A DNA stretch of 64,000 nucleotides, from positions 973,357 through 1,037,356 of the forward strand of contig JABBOT010000033.1 of NCBI GenBank assembly GCA_016165875.1, in the 5' to 3' direction. The translations under genes were made by a program, and so were the position numbers. The DNA comes from Acanthopleura granulata. Its lineage: Eukaryota > Mollusca > Polyplacophora > Chitonida > Chitonidae. This document shows positions 63,143-64,000 of the stretch, one piece after another. The notes below the pieces were generated by a model. It worked only from the letters and a program-made list of their open reading frames with translations, was not told the origin of the DNA and did not search any database. The number at the start of each line of letters is the position of its first letter. Positions within the stretch are counted from its first letter, which is position 1.

Positions 63143-63790
63143 TTTCGGCCTATACATTGTACTTCAAGGATTTAACCTTTTCAAAAATCTTCAATAAATA
63201 AATGAAGTATTAAATCAAAAGATCAGGTCATTACCTACAAAAAATAACTGTGGCCTCGTTGTAATATGTTTTTTTGATCCGCATGTGAACAAGCAACAAA
63301 GAATAAGCATTTCAAAATACATAAAGGCAATTTTCATTTGGGTGTATTTTTTTCTCAGCGGAGGGGGGAGGGGATTTTGTTGCAGATATTTTAAAAGGAA
63401 CCTTTACCTACATGAATTTAAAGTGGTCTAAATGAACTTTTTATCCCGTTGCTTTTGCCTATTTCACAGGTACCATCAGTCTCTTGCATGTTTGTTTGTT
63501 TCTTTCCTATGGGTCGAATTTCATTTCATCCTGATTTTCGTGGCTCTGAAATTAATTTTTTCAGCTGACTATTCTAATTCCTTTCATTTATCAAAAAGGA
63601 ACAACAAAAAAAAACACTTGTCCCTACGTTAGAAACACAGAGCTGAACATGATGAAAACTTAAAAGCACCTGTCCCAGGACAAACATTACTGTAGCCGTG
63701 GCTGTCCCACAGCAAGCAATTTCACGGTGCCTGCCCGGGGCAAACAGACAGGTGTTAAATTCAAGCCGTGATTATTTCTTTGTTCCAATC
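63143..63790. other. Intron upstream of x1, nothing recognised
   Basis: No exon, promoter or start codon context can be supported. The gene probably continues upstream. Confidence 0.5.
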
Positions 63791-63792
63791 TT

Positions 63793-63958
63793 GCCATACT
63801 TGAAGTGCTGCCTCACTCAAACATACAGTAGAAAGACACCAGACCCAACACCCACAGTATCCCTGGAACGACTAGTGGATCCGTTGTTGTTGACTTGGAC
63901 TGTTCCCCTCGTCCTTAGCACAATAAGGGACATGACTGAGAACGAATACTGGTCATAA
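63793..63958 (-). mobile_element. Second-family SINE fragment
   Basis: CTTGAAGTGCTGCCTCACTC, AGAAAGACACCAGACCC and CACCCACAGTATCCC follow the family order, diverged. Confidence 0.6.
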
Positions 63959-64000
63959 TACAGTGCAATTAAAAAGGAACAGTCTGATACCAAAATCTCA

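Noticed and set aside
63432..63632. Plus-strand hydrophobic 66-residue frame that might be a small membrane protein
   Set aside because: AT-rich intron sequence with a T-rich bias that produces Phe/Leu/Ser; no other support.

Overview
The window is animal nuclear DNA, AT-rich, with long introns, GT-AG splice sites and many SINEs and minisatellites. The SINEs are tRNA-derived with A/B boxes and AAATAAATAAAT tails. Together with abundant TACATGTA motifs and an internal TTAGGG tract, they suggest a lophotrochozoan, most likely a mollusc or possibly a brachiopod. The species call is inference.

I find one protein-coding gene. It runs on the minus strand across nearly the whole window, from 62621 down to 5357, and continues past both ends. 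I reconstructed 20 exons (x1-x20, numbered in transcription order) by reading splice sites on the minus strand. Every exon-exon junction is compatible in phase, giving 6984 coding bases (about 2328 codons) with no stop. Domain order is: canonical Ig; about 1370 residues of acidic, repetitive, probably disordered sequence in a single 4.1 kb exon; three Ig-like domains that all lack the disulfide cysteines; a linker; a degenerate SH3; a linker; a canonical SH3; a RhoGEF (DH) domain; a PH domain; and a Ser/Pro/Lys-rich linker leading out of the window. Ig-SH3-DH-PH is the signature of the obscurin/UNC-89 family of giant sarcomeric M-line signalling proteins. Further Ig domains and kinase domains would be expected to the left of the window.

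Layout from left to right: 1-5356 is 3'-side intron with a 31-bp minisatellite. 5357-5497 and 7939-8098 hold x20 and x19, followed by a 46-bp array at 8727-10085. 15976-18283 holds PH/DH exons, two small arrays and a telomere-like tract. 18686-19402 is a 35-bp array. 20159-22783 holds the rest of the DH domain. 25219-25570 is a perfect 68-bp tandem repeat. 27304-30679 holds SH3-B and the linker, with two arrays that grow directly out of splice junctions. 31622-34076 holds SH3-A. 34418-37895 is a 3.5 kb array of 94-bp units. 38112-40324 holds two small exons with a 34-bp array between them. 41290-41845 is a 31-bp array. 44946-47313 holds the Ig exons. 48177-52283 is the acidic giant exon. 53265-62300 is a 10 kb intron with SINEs and fold-back elements. 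62313-62621 is the first Ig exon, and the rest is intron.

The most unusual signals are these. Several intronic minisatellites appear to have been seeded by exon/intron boundaries of this gene, multiplying copies of splice acceptors or donors. Three neighbouring Ig domains are disulfide-less and share an identical split-exon structure. There are two SH3 domains before the DH, one of them degraded. Near-identical 27-bp and 45-bp in-frame repeats lie inside the acidic exon. Roughly a fifth of the window is minisatellite.
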